Positions 6,683 through 8,186 of a stretch of 8,186 bases of DNA are shown here, in pieces. Numbering within the stretch: position 1 is the first letter of the stretch; the number at the start of each line of letters is the position of its first letter. Origin of the DNA: Bacteroidota bacterium (GTDB taxonomy: Bacteria; Bacteroidota; Ignavibacteria; UBA10030; SZUA-254); the NCBI GenBank assembly GCA_004322375.1, contig SCUC01000575.1:1-8186 (forward strand). The letters are read 5' to 3'. A program made the translations under genes and the position numbers. The notes beneath the pieces were generated by a model. It made no database searches. It saw only the letters and a program-made list of their open reading frames with translations, and was not told the DNA's origin.

Positions 6683-7978
6683 TTATTGTAATTCAGTGTA
6701 TAACGGAAACCCCTCGCACAACGATTTTACTTTTTCTTCTACTGATTTATACACTTCTGTTTTGCCGATATTTCTCAACACCTCATCAATCAATTCTCCA
6801 ACAATTTGCATTGCAAGTTCTTTCATTCCGCGTGTGGTTAATGCGGGCGTGCCGATACGGATGCCGCTTGTGATAAGGGGACTTTTATCATCAAAGGGAA
6901 CAGCGTTTTTGTTGACGGTGATTCCGGCAAGGTCTAACGCTTCCTGCGCTTCTTTGCCCGTGAGATTTTTATTTCGCAAGTCAATCAACATTAAGTGATT
7001 ATCTGTTCCGCCGGAGATTATGTTATAACCGAGACTCGTCAGCTTGTTTGCGAGGGCTTGTGCATTGTTGATGATTTGCTTTGCGTACGTCTCAAACTCC
7101 GGTCGGAGATTTTCCAAAAAGCCGACAGCTTTTGCCGCAATCACGTGCATGAGCGGTCCGCCCTGAATTCCGGGGATCACCATCGAGTCGAGCAGCTCGG
7201 ACATCATTTTTGTCCTGCCGGATTTCGGCGCTTTCAATCCGAAGGGATTCTCAAAGTCTTTTCCGAGCAATATCAAACCGCCGCGTGGTCCGCGAAGTGT
7301 TTTATGCGTTGTAGATGTAACAACATGGCAATGGGGGAGCGGGTCGTTTAATAATTTTTTTGCAATCAGTCCTGCGGGGTGGGCTATATCAGCAAAGAGA
7401 AATGCGCCAACTTTATCGGCGATTTGGCGGAATGCTTTGTAGTCAATGTTGCGCGAGTACGCGCTCGCTCCGACGGTAATCATCTTCGGCTTTTCTTTTT
7501 GAGCAGTAGTTTCCACTTCATCGTAATCAATAAATCCGGTTTCTTTCTTTACGCCATACGCGACAAAGTTATATAACTGCCCGGAAAAATTGACAGGCGA
7601 GCCATGCGTGAGATGCCCGCCGTGGGAAAGATTCATCCCCATCACTTTATCTCCCGGCTTGATGAAAGTAAAATAGACAGCCATATTCGCTTGCGATCCG
7701 GAGTGGGGCTGCACATTCGCGTACTCCGCTCCGAACAATTGCTTCGCCCGGTCGCGAGCGATGTTCTCTGCCACGTCAACAAACTCGCACCCGCCGTAGT
7801 ACCGTTTACCCGGATAGCCTTCTGCATATTTATTCGTCATGACCGTGCCGAGAGCTTCCAGCACAGCCGGGCTGACAAAATTTTCGGAGGCAATAAGCTC
7901 CAGCTTCGTGTTCTGGCGATTTCGCTCGTTTTGAATTGAATTGTAAATTTCGGGATCGTTGTTAGGAAGGTAATTCAT
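6683..7978 (-). CDS. glyA: Serine hydroxymethyltransferase
   Basis: A PLP enzyme of 431 residues that interconverts serine plus tetrahydrofolate with glycine plus 5,10-methylenetetrahydrofolate in the cytosol; it is the main one-carbon source. Seen: [11 protein letters not shown] (26-36), [15 protein letters not shown] (51-65), [12 protein letters not shown] (91-102), [12 protein letters not shown] (116-127), DIAHPAGL (197-204), and the Schiff-base lysine K226 in [14 protein letters not shown]. Between that and [11 protein letters not shown] (268-278) the chain is about a dozen residues longer than I recall for the E. coli enzyme ([21 protein letters not shown] region), a loop I associate with Bacteroidota-type SHMT. 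The C-terminus is complete. The start at 7978 has the usual N-terminal distance to LIASEN; there is no clear Shine-Dalgarno site. It follows rpiB by 150 bases on the same strand, a frequent bacterial gene pair. Confidence 0.97.
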   Translation of the reverse strand: MNYLPNNDPEIYNSIQNERNRQNTKLELIASENFVSPAVLEALGTVMTNKYAEGYPGKRYYGGCEFVDVAENIARDRAKQLFGAEYANVQPHSGSQANMAVYFTFIKPGDKVMGMNLSHGGHLTHGSPVNFSGQLYNFVAYGVKKETGFIDYDEVETTAQKEKPKMITVGASAYSRNIDYKAFRQIADKVGAFLFADIAHPAGLIAKKLLNDPLPHCHVVTSTTHKTLRGPRGGLILLGKDFENPFGLKAPKSGRTKMMSELLDSMVIPGIQGGPLMHVIAAKAVGFLENLRPEFETYAKQIINNAQALANKLTSLGYNIISGGTDNHLMLIDLRNKNLTGKEAQEALDLAGITVNKNAVPFDDKSPLITSGIRIGTPALTTRGMKELAMQIVGELIDEVLRNIGKTEVYKSVEEKVKSLCEGFPLYTELQ

Positions 7979-8025
7979 GGTAATTGTAAGTCAGTGTTAA
8001 GTCAAGACTTGAAAAATCTTAATAA

Positions 8026-8110
8026 TCAAACCTCAAAATACAAATAAATTCCAAGCCACAAAAAAACAAATGACAAAAATTTCAACGTTGGATTTTTTTT
8101 TGAGATTTGA
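8026..8110. repeat. AT-rich inverted repeat in the rpiB-glyA spacer
   Basis: TCAAACCTCAAAA (8026-8038) is the reverse complement of TTTTGAGATTTGA (8098-8110) at 12 of 13 positions, with 59 bases between. The inner part is A-rich on the left and T-rich on the right, with CAACGTTG, an 8-base palindrome, at 8083-8090. Words such as CAAATAAATTCC and GATTTGAAATTTGAAG resemble the spacer repeat before the polyprenyl synthase. No gene is present, and the arms are too far apart for a normal terminator. Confidence 0.5.
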
Positions 8111-8128
8111 AATTTGAAGATTGGGTTT

Positions 8129-8186
8129 TCAAGGGGTGTCTATTTTATCCACTCTTCTCTGGTGCCTTCCCCCTTCAAACTCAGTT
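8129..8186 (-). CDS. rpiB: Ribose-5-phosphate isomerase B, C-terminal end only
   Basis: Only 18 codons and a TGA are inside the window: TEFEGGRHQRRVDKIDTP. The run EFEGGRH.RRV.KI is the recognisable end of the RpiB/LacAB family, in which the Arg-His cluster contributes to binding of the sugar phosphate. RpiB interconverts ribose 5-phosphate and ribulose 5-phosphate. The neighbouring glyA downstream on the same strand is a common partner, which strengthens the call. The gene is cut by the window edge, not broken. Confidence 0.85.
   Translation of the reverse strand, partial: TEFEGGRHQRRVDKIDTP

Noticed and set aside
7979..8010. TTGACT on the minus strand upstream of glyA as a -35 box
   Set aside because: At the usual spacing the -10 position would fall on the glyA start codon, with no TATAAT-like match.
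1..8186. Defence island, mobile element, prophage or CRISPR array
   Set aside because: All genes are metabolic or envelope functions with uniform character; there are no integrases, transposases, nucleases or regularly spaced long repeats.

Overview
The window looks like chromosome from a member of the Bacteroidota/Chlorobiota/Ignavibacteriota group. This placement is inferred from gene content: a PorV/PorQ-type outer-membrane protein, a serine palmitoyltransferase-type enzyme, a serine hydroxymethyltransferase with an extra loop before its [11 protein letters not shown] motif, weak or absent Shine-Dalgarno sites before most genes, and AT-rich spacers full of short degenerate repeats. No transposase, phage, plasmid or CRISPR signal is visible. 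Coding density is high, and the longest gene-free stretch is about 237 bases.

Layout. Plus strand, 1-3132: a 5'-truncated serine palmitoyltransferase-like gene (spt), a GNAT-fold acyltransferase-like protein of about 372 residues, and a branched-chain amino acid aminotransferase (ilvE). Minus strand, 8186-3325, read right to left: the last 18 codons of ribose-5-phosphate isomerase B (rpiB), serine hydroxymethyltransferase (glyA), a PorV/PorQ-like outer-membrane barrel, TatC, and a long-chain trans-polyprenyl diphosphate synthase. The two strands converge at 3133-3324, where an AT-flanked hairpin probably terminates transcription in both directions.

How the genes may work together. The most interesting part is the left end. 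SPT condenses serine with a fatty acyl thioester to make 3-ketosphinganine. The next gene belongs to the same broad type (GNAT-like, about 370 residues, FPW..Y....WVPPLL signature near the N-terminus) as the bacterial N-acyltransferase proposed as ceramide synthase in Caulobacter. With ilvE 18 bases further on, this reads as a candidate sphingolipid (dihydroceramide) operon that may include supply of branched-chain acyl primers. This assignment is inference: no ketoreductase, acyl carrier protein or epimerase-like ceramide reductase is inside the window, and upstream sequence is missing.

The minus-strand genes are housekeeping or envelope functions: one-carbon metabolism, pentose phosphate pathway, Tat export, and quinone side-chain synthesis. 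They are separated by spacers of roughly 110-240 bases, so they need not form one operon. Spacers carry three kinds of repeats: a REP-like palindrome, AT-rich inverted repeats built from 'aaatcc/ggattt' words, and short tandem units such as TGAAAC.
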